64,000 nt of DNA from positions 58,801-122,800 of the forward strand of contig JAIRUA010000018.1 in assembly GCA_031254645.1 (NCBI GenBank), in the 5' to 3' direction. Source of the stretch: Dysgonamonadaceae bacterium. Its GTDB lineage: Bacteria; Bacteroidota; Bacteroidia; Bacteroidales; Dysgonomonadaceae. A program made the position numbers and the translations under genes. The notes under the pieces are model-generated. The model was given only the letters and a program-made list of their open reading frames with translations. It was not told where the DNA came from and searched no databases. How positions within the stretch are numbered: the stretch's first letter is position 1; each line of letters opens with the position of its first letter. Of the stretch, positions 1-9,555 are shown in pieces.

Positions 1-830
1 TTCAGAGCGGAAATTTCCACTACAGTTTTCAAGGTATTCGAAATCTCGATTTTATTATTCGCGAAGGTAGTTCGCTCACGATGATTGGCGATCCAATGAA
101 TACCCGATTTAATATCACGGCTTACCACCAAACAAGAGCGGATTTGATAACGCTAAGTTCACAATTTCAAAATATGCCCAATTCACGTGTACGTGTCAAT
201 GCACTTCTCGACATCAGTGGCAATATGGAAAATATGAATTTGACACCTGATATTGAATTGCCCGATGCACCAGCCAATGTCCAGCAACAAGTAAATAGCT
301 TACTCAGTTCGAATGATACTAAGATGTTGCAATTTGCCTATCTGACCGTTGCCGGAAGTTTTGCGCCTGCAGACGGAACGTTCTTTGCGAGTAACAATAA
401 TATGGCTACTCAATTTGGTGCAGATATGTTATCGAGAATGCTTGGTACAATGTTTGCCAGCGTATTAAGTGATAATTGGCGTATTGGTACAACACTTGAT
501 TCACAACAAGCGGGTGGCTTCGACAATATGCGAATGGGTGTTGATGTTTCCGGTAGATTTTTGAACGATAGACTGCGTGTTTCCACCAATGCAAGTTACG
601 CCGACCAAAATGCAGCGACAAATAATACTGCACATCAATCATTTATGGTTGATGTAGATGTAGAATACAAACTCAATTCGTGGCTTCGACTTCGTGCTTA
701 TAATCGTGCAAACGACCAACTTTATCGTCGCAATCCAAACACGCAAGGCATTGGTGCTGTGGTAACAAGAGAGGCGAGAACACTTAATAATTTGTTTAAA
801 TTTAGATTTGGAAGAAGGAATGAGGAATAA
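1..830 (+). CDS. tamB: TamB family translocation/assembly protein, C-terminal fragment
   Basis: The reading frame is open from the window edge (first full codon at base 3) to the TAA ending at 830, so only about the last 275 residues are present. The fragment has the features of a TamB/DUF490 C-terminus: the stretch GNFHYSFQG...IREGSSLTM followed by a strand-rich region with GADMLSRM and a final part resembling a beta-barrel-like domain (WRIGTTLD...VSGRFLNDRLRVS) ending in FKFRFGRRNEE. Known role of the family: an inner-membrane-anchored periplasmic bridge that works with an Omp85 partner in envelope assembly and lipid transport. The next gene encodes such a partner, and its ATG lies inside this gene's last codons, so the two are probably translationally coupled. 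The N-terminus lies upstream of the window. Confidence 0.85.
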   Translation, partial: QSGNFHYSFQGIRNLDFIIREGSSLTMIGDPMNTRFNITAYHQTRADLITLSSQFQNMPNSRVRVNALLDISGNMENMNLTPDIELPDAPANVQQQVNSLLSSNDTKMLQFAYLTVAGSFAPADGTFFASNNNMATQFGADMLSRMLGTMFASVLSDNWRIGTTLDSQQAGGFDNMRMGVDVSGRFLNDRLRVSTNASYADQNAATNNTAHQSFMVDVDVEYKLNSWLRLRAYNRANDQLYRRNPNTQGIGAVVTREARTLNNLFKFRFGRRNEE

Positions 831-3117
831 ATACATTCTCTACATATTCATAATATTAATATGTACGGCGTGCAGTTTAACAAAAAAAGTGCCCGACGGT
901 GCTTATTTATTGAATAAAGCAACCATCAATTCTGATGCACGAACAGTGTCATCATCACAATTGCGCCCCTTTCTTCGCCAACAGCCAAACTCGAATTTTA
1001 TCTTTTTCGGCAGAGTAAGATTACAAGCGTACAATATTCCTAACAACGATTCCACGTGGCTCAATCGTCGATTAATCGGTTGGGGAGAACCGCCCGTGCT
1101 TTTCAGCGAACAACTAACCGAAATTTCTGCCGAACAAATCCGCCTGCACCTCATCAACAGAGGATATTTGAGCGCTGAAGTAGATACTACCGTAGTATTC
1201 AGCAATAAAAAAGCAAACGTAACATACAATATCACGGCAAATCAACCACACCGAATACTCAGTTTCAGAGATTCTATCAACTATGCTGATACCACCATTT
1301 TCAATATCTTGCAAAGAGAAAATCGAAGAACAGAAATCATCAGATATGGCGATATTTTTGACAGACAAGTATTGGAAGACGGACGAATAAGATTAGCTAA
1401 CTTGCTAAGGAATAGAGGATATTTCAATTTTCAAAAAAATGACTTTGTTTTTTGGGCAGATACCACCGCAGGTGACCATCAGGTAAATTTGACCATTGGA
1501 ATAATCCCCATTGACGATAATTCGCTCACACAGTACACTATCGGTAACGTAACCGTGATAAGCGGCGTGTCCGATGCTATTTTGCAAGATTCGACGCAGC
1601 ATTTTTTGTTAGATACGGTAACTTTCAGAGATATGCAAATTGTGAGCGAAAGAAATCGATTTTTGCGTCCGCGAGCTATTTATTACAACACATTTCTACG
1701 CCCCGGCAGGCTTTATTCCGACCGTGTGGTGGAAAGAACATTCTCATCGCTCAATACACTGGGTCCGGTCAGTCAAATTCAAATTTTACCTCCTATACCC
1801 GTCGTGCGAAATGACTCTAATTTTCTCGACTACAGAATCATTATACAGCAAGGACATCCCTATTTTACGCAATTCGGTATCGACGGAACCAATTCGGCAG
1901 GCGACCTTGGCGTATCAACAAGTGCCATATATGAACATCGTAACTTTTTGAAAGGTGGCGAAACTTTTCGTGTGCGACTGAATGCCGCTTATGAATTCAT
2001 TACTTCGTCTGATAGTTTGGCATTTATTGACCAAAGTTTTTTTGAATATGGAGCCAATGCCTCTTTGGAGATTCCTCAATTAATGCTTCCTTGGTTGATG
2101 AAGCGATTGCAAGACCGTCCAACGGCATCAACCGAATTTTCCATTGGTGCAAATTTCCAAAGACGACCCGAATATCTTCGTCAGTTTTTCAGTCTTTCCA
2201 CTCGATTTCAATGGGAAGCACGTGATTTTCGCGTGCGAAACAGAGTTGAACCAATCGGGATTACCTATATCCGAATGCCCTATATATCCGAATTATTAGA
2301 TACTCTTTTTGTCGATAATCCGATACTTCGATACAGTTATAGTCCGCAATTAATTATGCGTACAGCATACAATATTGATTACACCAACATCAGCCGTCTT
2401 CCCAGCATTGCTACCCCCACAGTACCCATTCGTATTCGCGGCGGCGTTGAAGTGGCAGGTTGGTTGCCGCGAATTATTTCCGCATCCGGTGGCAGTCAAA
2501 CAGATACTGATGGTTTTAAAACAATTTTCGGTGTACGTTACGCCGAATATGTGAAAACCGATTTTGAATTTGCCACACTTTTCAATGTTGATGACCGAAA
2601 CAGTTTAGCCACTCGAATTGGATTGGGTGTAGCCGTACCGTATGGAAACTCAACCGTTTTACCGTTCGAACGGCGATATTTCGGTGGCGGCGCAAACAGT
2701 GTAAGAGGTTGGAATACACGCACACTCGGACCCGGAAGTTATCAAAGACCTGAGAAGGTCAGAAACGATTTTGTCAATCAAGTGGGTGATATAAAATTCG
2801 ATTTCGGCGTAGAATATCGTCATAAAATGACAAGTTTGTTTGAATTGGCAACCTATATCGATACCGGAAATATTTGGACGATACGTGATTATGATAACCA
2901 ACCGGGCGGACTTTTCCGTTGGAATGAGTTTTACAAAGAAATCGCCGCTTCTTATGGCGTGGGTCTTCGATTGGATTTGGGTTTCTTGCTCGTTCGTTTC
3001 GATACGGGAATGAAAGCACACAATCCCGCTTTATCGCAAGGTGAGCGTTGGACGGTTTTTAGTCCGAATTTTAGAAGGGATTTTGCGTTTCATTTTGCGA
3101 TAGGGTATCCGTTTTAA
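820..3117 (+). CDS. tamL: TamL-like Omp85 outer-membrane assembly lipoprotein
   Basis: This 765-residue protein belongs to the Omp85 (BamA/TamA) superfamily. I start it at the ATG at 820, behind GAAGAAGG and overlapping the tamB end; a TTG at 808 is less likely. The N-terminus is a lipoprotein signal with Cys18 in ICTAC. POTRA-like segments follow to about residue 400, then a C-terminal 16-strand-type surface-antigen barrel. The lid-loop signature is visible as FGGGANSVRGW (VRG motif) near residue 620. A lipid-anchored TamA-like protein beside tamB is the Bacteroidota TamL arrangement. Inferred role: outer-membrane partner of TamB in envelope biogenesis. The alternative, a second BamA-like protein, is less likely given the lipobox and the neighbour. 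Confidence 0.85.
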   Translation: MRNKYILYIFIILICTACSLTKKVPDGAYLLNKATINSDARTVSSSQLRPFLRQQPNSNFIFFGRVRLQAYNIPNNDSTWLNRRLIGWGEPPVLFSEQLTEISAEQIRLHLINRGYLSAEVDTTVVFSNKKANVTYNITANQPHRILSFRDSINYADTTIFNILQRENRRTEIIRYGDIFDRQVLEDGRIRLANLLRNRGYFNFQKNDFVFWADTTAGDHQVNLTIGIIPIDDNSLTQYTIGNVTVISGVSDAILQDSTQHFLLDTVTFRDMQIVSERNRFLRPRAIYYNTFLRPGRLYSDRVVERTFSSLNTLGPVSQIQILPPIPVVRNDSNFLDYRIIIQQGHPYFTQFGIDGTNSAGDLGVSTSAIYEHRNFLKGGETFRVRLNAAYEFITSSDSLAFIDQSFFEYGANASLEIPQLMLPWLMKRLQDRPTASTEFSIGANFQRRPEYLRQFFSLSTRFQWEARDFRVRNRVEPIGITYIRMPYISELLDTLFVDNPILRYSYSPQLIMRTAYNIDYTNISRLPSIATPTVPIRIRGGVEVAGWLPRIISASGGSQTDTDGFKTIFGVRYAEYVKTDFEFATLFNVDDRNSLATRIGLGVAVPYGNSTVLPFERRYFGGGANSVRGWNTRTLGPGSYQRPEKVRNDFVNQVGDIKFDFGVEYRHKMTSLFELATYIDTGNIWTIRDYDNQPGGLFRWNEFYKEIAASYGVGLRLDLGFLLVRFDTGMKAHNPALSQGERWTVFSPNFRRDFAFHFAIGYPF

Positions 3118-3202
3118 GAAATTCAAAAATTTAAAGATTTGGCTTCGCTTGATTGGTGAATGGAGTCAAACTACAACAACCGAATAATAAATAAAACAAA
3201 AG

Positions 3203-4693
3203 ATGAAGAAAACGTTCACTCTCCTACTTCTTTTCATTGTCTTTACCACAACAGCACAAGACAATGTATCTCGTAAAATTATGGAAATAGGCAAAACTGA
3301 CAATCGCACAATGCAACATTTAGATGTATTGAGCAATCGCATCGGCGGAAGATTGATTGGCTCTGATGCCTACACTACCGCCACCTATTGGGTAGCCGGA
3401 TTGTTGGAAAGTTGGGGATTAGAAGTAGAAATTCAAGAAGTGGGCGAAATGCCTGTCGGTTTCAATCGTGGACCGTGGTTCGGACAAATGTATAGTGACG
3501 TGAGTATGTCGCTCGATTTTGTAACGCCAAGTTATACATCGGGTACAAAAGGTCGTCAACGCGGACACGTGGTTATTGAGCCAAAAACACGACAAGAATT
3601 TGAGCGAATGAAAGGTACATTAAAAGGTGCGTGGGTATTGATTGAGGGAACAAACAATGGTTTTCCAATTGACCATTCGGCACGTGGTGATGTAATGCGA
3701 AATAAGATTATTCAACATAACGATACAACAAGTAATCCATCGGAACGCAAAACTGAGCCGGCACTTTTTTATCGCGAAATGGTAGAAGCCGGTATTTTGG
3801 GTATTATTCAATCGGCGCCTGTCCCGTTAGTTGCATTGTATGACCGTGCAAATGTTTGGGATCTTACTTTCGATAATCTTCCGCATACTCCTGATATTAA
3901 GCTGAATGAAAATCAATACAAATTGATTCGAGAAAGAATAGAAAGACGAGAATTTGTAATGTTAGAATTTGATATTAGAAATCATTTTCGTCCCGGTCCG
4001 ATAAAATATCACAACGTTATCGGCAAAATTCGAGGAACGAGATATCCCGATGAATATGTAATGACCGGCGGACATCTTGATGCTTTCGATGTGGCTACCG
4101 GTGCGGTAGATTGCGGTACAGGCGTTGCGCCAAATCTCGAAATGGCGCGTATAATTATGGCGGCAGGCGGTAATAGACCTGCGCGAACTATTTTGTTTTG
4201 TTTTTGGGCAGGTGAAGAGTTCGGATTGCTTGGTTCAAAATTTTGGGTGGAAAATAATACAGACAAATTATCGAGAATTTCCAATTATTTCAATCGCGAT
4301 GGCGGACCTACGGCAGCATCGGGTCTAGTAGTACCCGAAAATATGTACGATGATTTTGTGAGAATGACGGCTGGCTTAGAAAGCTTCCACCCACAAATAC
4401 CTTTCAAAGTAGAAAAAAGTACCTATCCACCGCAACCTCCACCTCGCATAGCGGGCGGAAGCGATCACGCTTATTTCGCAATGAACGGTGTTCCCGTGAT
4501 TTCATTTCGCAACACCGACCCATTAGGATACAATTTCAGTTATCGTGAAATTTGGCACACCAATCGTGATTTGTATAATATGAGTATTCCCGAATATATG
4601 AATTATACCACTGTTACACAAGCGGTAACGATTTGGAATTTGGCAAATTTGGGAAGATTGTTGCCGAGGGATGGGTTGTATATTCAAGAATAA
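3203..4693 (+). CDS. Secreted M28-family zinc peptidase (carboxypeptidase Q-like)
   Basis: The 496-residue product starts with a Sec signal (MKKTFTLLLLFIVFTTTAQ). A protease-associated-like insert probably occupies about residues 120-250. The M28 catalytic domain follows: GGHLDAFD (first zinc His and catalytic Asp), AVDCGTG (bridging Asp; the usual DNASG is altered), WAGEEFGLLGS (catalytic Glu pair), NYFNRDGG, and GGSDHAYF near the C-terminus (last zinc His). The family cleaves amino acids or dipeptides from peptide ends; here the enzyme is periplasmic or exported. It follows tamL by about 85 bases with no evident promoter, so it may be co-transcribed. Exact specificity cannot be read from the sequence. 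Confidence 0.88.
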   Translation: MKKTFTLLLLFIVFTTTAQDNVSRKIMEIGKTDNRTMQHLDVLSNRIGGRLIGSDAYTTATYWVAGLLESWGLEVEIQEVGEMPVGFNRGPWFGQMYSDVSMSLDFVTPSYTSGTKGRQRGHVVIEPKTRQEFERMKGTLKGAWVLIEGTNNGFPIDHSARGDVMRNKIIQHNDTTSNPSERKTEPALFYREMVEAGILGIIQSAPVPLVALYDRANVWDLTFDNLPHTPDIKLNENQYKLIRERIERREFVMLEFDIRNHFRPGPIKYHNVIGKIRGTRYPDEYVMTGGHLDAFDVATGAVDCGTGVAPNLEMARIIMAAGGNRPARTILFCFWAGEEFGLLGSKFWVENNTDKLSRISNYFNRDGGPTAASGLVVPENMYDDFVRMTAGLESFHPQIPFKVEKSTYPPQPPPRIAGGSDHAYFAMNGVPVISFRNTDPLGYNFSYREIWHTNRDLYNMSIPEYMNYTTVTQAVTIWNLANLGRLLPRDGLYIQE

Positions 4694-4789
4694 TTTGCTA
4701 ATGTGCTAATAAATAATGTGCTAATGAGCAAGTTCGCTGATTATTCGTTTATATTAGCACATTATTTATTAGCACATTAGCAAATTATT
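4689..4789. repeat. Perfect 37-bp inverted repeat filling a convergent gene junction
   Basis: Left arm 4689-4725 and right arm 4753-4789 are exact reverse complements around a 27-base centre. Each arm carries two copies of the word GTGCTAAT. The left arm includes the TAA of the M28 peptidase gene, and the right arm ends one base before the TAA of the converging permease gene. It can form a long hairpin in transcripts from either side and so probably acts as a bidirectional terminator. The same word arrangement recurs at 9556-9640. Confidence 0.9.
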
Positions 4790-7162
4790 TTACTCTGTTT
4801 TTATAGACTTCACCGGATCATCATTCGCTACACGCCAATTCTGAATCGTTACCGTCAATACTGTAACGACGGCTACGGCAATAAGCGCAAACAAATACAC
4901 CCACCAATACATTGGTGTTCGATGCACAAAATTCTCCAACCAGCGACTAATTGCAAACCACGCCAACGGAATGGCTACAACAAAACAAATCGCCAATATT
5001 TTGAAATACACTTTGTTGAACATTATTACAATTTCTGTTGCTGATGCGCCCAATACTTTCCGAATACCGATTTCTTTCCTTTTATATTCGCTATCGAAAA
5101 CCACCAAGCCGAAAACGCCGACAATAGAAATAAATATTGCTATCAAACTGAACAGCAGTATCAACGAGCTAAGTGCCAATTCTTTTTCATACAATTGTTG
5201 TAATACGTCATCGAAAAAGCGAATTTCAAACGGAAAGTTCGGGTCAAATTCAGCAAGCGTTGCGTTAATATGCGACATAGCCGCGCGCAAATTAGTACCT
5301 GCCGCTAGTTTAATATACGCAATATTCGGCTGTATGAATGTATTTCTTCCGGTTCCCCTCACATAAAATCCCATCGGCTCAACGGCAGTGCGAAATGATG
5401 CAAATTTGACATTGGGCATAAAACCGATAATTTCGCCTCCTACCCAACTTTCAAGCGATGTGTTAAGCTCTAGATTGAACTGATTACGCGCCGACTCGTT
5501 AAATATCCACGCACCATGTTCCGTATCCGCATCTTCTTGTCTGAAATTGCGCCCTTCGGTAATCTCGATGCCCATCACTTCAAGAAATGTGTGATGTACA
5601 GGGAATGTCTGGACTACTATATGCATACCTTTGTATTGCTCCGACCACTCCATATACCTGTCGGAACTTGACAAAAGGAAGAAGCCATAAGTAACTTCAT
5701 CAATCCCCGAATATGCTTTGATTTGATTGGTAAATGCATCGCGGTTTTCCTGTATTTGCCCAATATCAACAGTAATCAGCGTATCATTATCAAATCCCAA
5801 ATCTGAATTTTGCATAAATCGGTTTTGCAAATACATAAACGATGCGCCGATAATCAATGCAAACGAAGTTACATACTGAACAGCAATCAATGCGTTGCGC
5901 AGCTGTTTTCCTTTGGGCGATAACCCGAAACTTCCTTTCAACACCAATGCGGGGGCAAACGAAGTCATATAAAAAGCGGGATACAAACCTGCAAATAAAC
6001 CTGTTAAAAGCGTAATCAAAGCTGTTCCGATAACCACTAATGGATTAGCCGAAAGCGATAAATCGGCATCGACCAAATTTGCCAACATGCTATCTGCAAA
6101 GAATTTAACAAGCAACAACGCCACTAGATACGACACAAAACTAAATGCAATCGCCTCGAAAATAATTACCCAGCGTATTGTACGCCGTTGTGCACCCATA
6201 ACGCGCTGTGTATTAATGTTTTTTACGCGCATCGGCGAAAGAGCGGTAGTAAAGTTTGTAAAGTTGATGCCCGCAATAATAATCAACGCAATAGCAATAG
6301 CAAATAAAATCATCAATGTCTGCCGACTTATTTTTGGGACAAAACAAAAATGCACATCCTGCAAAAAATGAATATCCGGTAAAGCTGTCAGATACATATT
6401 CATACCCGCTTCCTCAAGAGAAAAATCCTGTCCGAAGACCGCCTGAAAGTCAAAATCCCGTAGGAAATTATCCATTATTAGAGATGCATTAGCAGCATTA
6501 TCGACACGAATAAAGGCATTGTAGATGTTATTGCCCCAATGATTTCTATCTACATCAGGGTTTATGGCAACATAAATGCGATTTTCGATGCTTGAATTGG
6601 AGGGAAAATCGTGATATATCGCTCCAACAGTCTGACTTCCCCAGCTGTGTGTAAGTTGTTGTCCAACTGCCGATTTATTGCCGAATAGCTTACGCGAAAG
6701 GCTCAATGGAATAATAACATTATTGGGTGTTTTTAGGGCGTCTTTTGATCCTTCCACAAAGTTGAAAGTAAAAACATCGGTAAATTCGGGAGATACAACT
6801 GCTATTTTTTCCCTGTAATAATCTCTTGCGCCGTTATTTTCAACATAGAAAAAAGCGTCAACCCCCATTACTTGATTATAGGAGTCGCTAATCGCGCCGG
6901 CTACAATATGAGACGACGATTGGAAAAAACTTTCGGCAAGCGGTCGACTAATAACAGCTTGTTTATTATTGTCGTAAACAAAATCTACCCGGAAAATTTT
7001 ATCATAATTCTCATGGGATCTATCAAAACCGAAATGATAATCCAACTGAATTATAATGATCATAAAGGCTGCAAATGCAACCGAAAGTCCCAAAATATTG
7101 AGAATTGCCGCTAATTTGAACCGACGTAATACGTGAAGTAAGTTTTTAATAATTAAGTTCAT
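4790..7162 (-). CDS. ABC transporter permease, MacB/FtsX-like
   Basis: The 790-residue membrane protein has the duplicated architecture common in Bacteroidota. An N-terminal helix (about residues 18-42) precedes a MacB periplasmic core, then an FtsX-type bundle of helices at about 285-430. A second MacB-like periplasmic region (about 450-660) and a final FtsX bundle (about 675-780) follow, with the typical YKRKEIGIRKVLGAS motif before the last helices. Such proteins usually pair with a LolD/MacB-type ATPase and drive mechanotransmission or export rather than classical transport. No ATPase gene is adjacent here. Upstream lies a good sigma-54 promoter with paired palindromes, suggesting control by an enhancer-binding response regulator. 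The substrate is unknown. Confidence 0.88.
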   Translation of the reverse strand: MNLIIKNLLHVLRRFKLAAILNILGLSVAFAAFMIIIIQLDYHFGFDRSHENYDKIFRVDFVYDNNKQAVISRPLAESFFQSSSHIVAGAISDSYNQVMGVDAFFYVENNGARDYYREKIAVVSPEFTDVFTFNFVEGSKDALKTPNNVIIPLSLSRKLFGNKSAVGQQLTHSWGSQTVGAIYHDFPSNSSIENRIYVAINPDVDRNHWGNNIYNAFIRVDNAANASLIMDNFLRDFDFQAVFGQDFSLEEAGMNMYLTALPDIHFLQDVHFCFVPKISRQTLMILFAIAIALIIIAGINFTNFTTALSPMRVKNINTQRVMGAQRRTIRWVIIFEAIAFSFVSYLVALLLVKFFADSMLANLVDADLSLSANPLVVIGTALITLLTGLFAGLYPAFYMTSFAPALVLKGSFGLSPKGKQLRNALIAVQYVTSFALIIGASFMYLQNRFMQNSDLGFDNDTLITVDIGQIQENRDAFTNQIKAYSGIDEVTYGFFLLSSSDRYMEWSEQYKGMHIVVQTFPVHHTFLEVMGIEITEGRNFRQEDADTEHGAWIFNESARNQFNLELNTSLESWVGGEIIGFMPNVKFASFRTAVEPMGFYVRGTGRNTFIQPNIAYIKLAAGTNLRAAMSHINATLAEFDPNFPFEIRFFDDVLQQLYEKELALSSLILLFSLIAIFISIVGVFGLVVFDSEYKRKEIGIRKVLGASATEIVIMFNKVYFKILAICFVVAIPLAWFAISRWLENFVHRTPMYWWVYLFALIAVAVVTVLTVTIQNWRVANDDPVKSIKTE

Positions 7163-7200
7163 ACTGCCTTGTTTTTGCTATATTTGTTTTAAATCCTAGT

Positions 7201-7217
7201 AACAAACTCCGTGCCAA
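7201..7217 (-). promoter_or_regulatory. Probable sigma-54 (-24/-12) promoter
   Basis: On the minus strand the sequence reads TTGGCACGGAGTTTGTT. It matches the sigma-54 consensus YTGGCACGrnnnTTGCW except for T in place of C in the -12 element. The permease ATG is about 40 bases downstream, leaving a short leader. I found no -33/-7 vegetative promoter in this gap. Confidence 0.7.
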
Positions 7218-7270
7218 ACAAATAAACAGCTAATTATCAGAACTATATGCAAATATCTTTATTTATAAAC

Positions 7271-7310
7271 AAGTGCATTTTCGCACATTCAGTGTTCACT
7301 TTCGCACATA
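7271..7310 (-). promoter_or_regulatory. Two upstream palindromic sites, candidate enhancer-binding-protein sites
   Basis: Plus-strand sites GTGCATTTTCGCAC (7273-7286) and GTGTTCACTTTCGCAC (7292-7307) share the half TTTCGCACAT, offset by 21 bases, about two helical turns. They lie some 55-110 bases upstream of the sigma-54 -24 element, the usual position for activator sites. The assignment is inferred from position and repetition. Confidence 0.55.
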
Positions 7311-7355
7311 TTTAGATAAAATATAAGGTTATCAAAATTTTTAAAACTTGATAGT

Positions 7356-7397
7356 CTTCGGCTTCGCTCAGCGACCGGTTGTTGAGCGAAGTCGAAG
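7356..7397. repeat. REP-like hairpin in the recG-permease gap
   Basis: CTTCGGCTTCGCTCAGC (7356-7372) pairs with GTTGAGCGAAGTCGAAG (7381-7397), 15 of 17 positions, around GACCGGTT. Its GC content is far above the flanking DNA and it resembles short palindromic elements I recall from Bacteroidota intergenic regions. It sits downstream of recG on the minus strand, so it may also end that transcript. The rest of the 292-base gap 7163-7454 holds the sigma-54 promoter, its upstream sites and no gene. Confidence 0.65.
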
Positions 7398-7454
7398 CAT
7401 AGATTGAATTAATCGCCGCACACTATAACCCCATTAATCATTAAACACTAATCA

Positions 7455-9548
7455 TCACCCTATTCTTCCCCAATCATACCTATTTCCACTCAATCTGCTC
7501 AATTGTTGTTTCAACACTTTATGTTCGGACTGTTCGAGCTTTGGGTCCTTTTCAATCAATTCTTCGGCAATTTCGCGTGCACGAAATAAAATAGCATTAT
7601 CACGTACTAAATCAGCGATTCTCAAGCTGAAAGCCACACCGCTTTGCTGTGTACCTTCGAGGTCGCCGGGACCACGCAGTTTGAGGTCGGCTTCGGCGAT
7701 AACAAATCCGTCGTTGCTTTCGGTCATAATTTCCATTCGACGACGTGTGTCTTGCGAAAGTTCGTAAGGTGTAATCAACACACAATAAGATTGTTCGGCA
7801 CCGCGCCCCACTCTACCCCGCAACTGATGCAATTGCGACAAACCAAATCGTTGCGCGCTTTCGATAACCATTACGGAAGCATTCGGCACATTTACACCCA
7901 CTTCGATAACGGTGGTAGAAACCATAATTTGCGCCTTGTTCGCAACAAATTCTTGCATTACCTCCTCTTTTTCGGCGGGCTTCATTCGTCCGTGCATTTT
8001 CACGACAGTAAATTCGGGAAATATCTTTTGAATTTGTTTATGTCCGTCTTCAAGATTTTGCAAGTCAATCTTTTCGCTCTCTTCGATAAGCGGATAAACA
8101 ATATAAATCTGCCGACCGAGCTGAATTTGTTCGCGGATAAATTGATACATCGCGCCGCGTTTTTTGTCGAAACGGTGCAGGGTTTGCACAGGTTTTCGTC
8201 CCGGCGGCAGTTCGTCGATAATGGAAACGTCGAGATCGCCATAAACGGTCATCGCCAACGTGCGGGGAATGGGCGTAGCGGTCATCACGAGCACGTGTGG
8301 CGGTTGGTTGTTTTTCGACCAAAGTTTTGCACGCTGCGCCACACCAAATCGATGTTGTTCATCAATCACGACAAACCCGAGATTATTGAACTGCACTACA
8401 TCTTCGATAAGCGCGTGCGTGCCGATGAGAATATGAATTTCGCCCGATAGTAATCCGGCGTGAATTGCTTCGCGCTCTTTCTTTTTCGTTGAACCTGTGA
8501 GCAATGCCACGTTTACATTCATATCCGAAAGCATTTTCGCAAACGTTTCAAAATGCTGAGAAGCAAGAATTTCGGTGGGCGCCATCAGGCACGATTGAAA
8601 GCCATTGTCGAGCGCAATCAACATACACATCAACGCCACCAGTGTTTTTCCACTTCCCACATCGCCTTGTAACAGCCGATTCATTTGCTCACCCGAAGCC
8701 GCATCTTGCCGAATTTCTCGAATGACGCGTTTTTGTGCTTCTGTGAGTTGAAAAGGCAAGTGTTTCTCGTAAAATGAATGTAAGTATTCACCCACTTTAG
8801 TGAAAATAAAGCCGTTCAATTTGCCTTTTCTATCAGACATATATCGAACGATATTCAATTGAATATAAAACAGTTCTTCAAATTTTAACCGAAACTCGGC
8901 ATCGCGCAACAGAATGGGATTTTTAGGAAAATGAATGTTTTCAATTGCATCGTGAAAAGGTATTACATTGGCTGATTTTATAACATCGTCGGAAAGCGAT
9001 TCGGGCAATCTTTCTTTAATCATTCCAAGTCCGTTTTCGATGATTTTTTGCATCGCTTTCGAATTGAGGTAATGATTTTTCATCTTTTCCGTCGTGTTGT
9101 ACATTGCCATTAATCCATCCGGACGGTCAGCTTCAGTCATATATGTATCCATTTCCGGATGTGGAATATTCCACTTGTTGCCAAAAATAGAGGGTTTACC
9201 AAAAACGACATATTCTTGATTAACTTTGTACTTACTTTCGATAAAACTAATTCCTTGAAACCAAACCAAATCCACAAATCCCGTGCCATCGGTAAAATGT
9301 GCCACCAAGCGCTTTTTTCGTCCTTCGCCAAATGTTTCAAAAGTCGTAATATGTCCTTTCAGTTGAATGTAGGGCATACTACCATCGATTTCGTGCACGT
9401 AATACATTCGGCTTCTGTCCACGTAACGGTATGGGTACCAGCGCAGCAAATCACCCAACGTAAATACATCAATTTCTTTATTAAGAATTTCTGCCTTTTT
9501 AGGACCAACGCCGGGAATGAATTTTATATCGGTTTGAAGAACATTCAT
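7455..9548 (-). CDS. recG: ATP-dependent DNA helicase RecG
   Basis: This is a 697-residue RecG, close to the usual family length. The N-terminal wedge/OB region includes FIPGVGPKKAEIL and the first 250 or so residues. Helicase motifs follow: Walker A GDVGSGKT (near residue 300), DEQH box VIDEQHRFG, TATPIPRT, and the C-terminal QLRGRVGRG. RecG remodels stalled replication forks and branched recombination intermediates. I begin at the ATG at 9548 (MNVLQTDIKF). An in-frame TTG at 9569 lies inside the upstream inverted repeat and is unlikely. The glyA gene lies upstream on the same strand, separated by that repeat, so transcription may or may not run through. Confidence 0.97.
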   Translation of the reverse strand: MNVLQTDIKFIPGVGPKKAEILNKEIDVFTLGDLLRWYPYRYVDRSRMYYVHEIDGSMPYIQLKGHITTFETFGEGRKKRLVAHFTDGTGFVDLVWFQGISFIESKYKVNQEYVVFGKPSIFGNKWNIPHPEMDTYMTEADRPDGLMAMYNTTEKMKNHYLNSKAMQKIIENGLGMIKERLPESLSDDVIKSANVIPFHDAIENIHFPKNPILLRDAEFRLKFEELFYIQLNIVRYMSDRKGKLNGFIFTKVGEYLHSFYEKHLPFQLTEAQKRVIREIRQDAASGEQMNRLLQGDVGSGKTLVALMCMLIALDNGFQSCLMAPTEILASQHFETFAKMLSDMNVNVALLTGSTKKKEREAIHAGLLSGEIHILIGTHALIEDVVQFNNLGFVVIDEQHRFGVAQRAKLWSKNNQPPHVLVMTATPIPRTLAMTVYGDLDVSIIDELPPGRKPVQTLHRFDKKRGAMYQFIREQIQLGRQIYIVYPLIEESEKIDLQNLEDGHKQIQKIFPEFTVVKMHGRMKPAEKEEVMQEFVANKAQIMVSTTVIEVGVNVPNASVMVIESAQRFGLSQLHQLRGRVGRGAEQSYCVLITPYELSQDTRRRMEIMTESNDGFVIAEADLKLRGPGDLEGTQQSGVAFSLRIADLVRDNAILFRAREIAEELIEKDPKLEQSEHKVLKQQLSRLSGNRYDWGRIG

Positions 9549-9555
9549 AATTAGT

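Noticed and set aside
7644..8450. 268-codon open frame on the plus strand
   Set aside because: It lies fully antisense to recG and its translation has no recognisable domain; recG is well conserved here.
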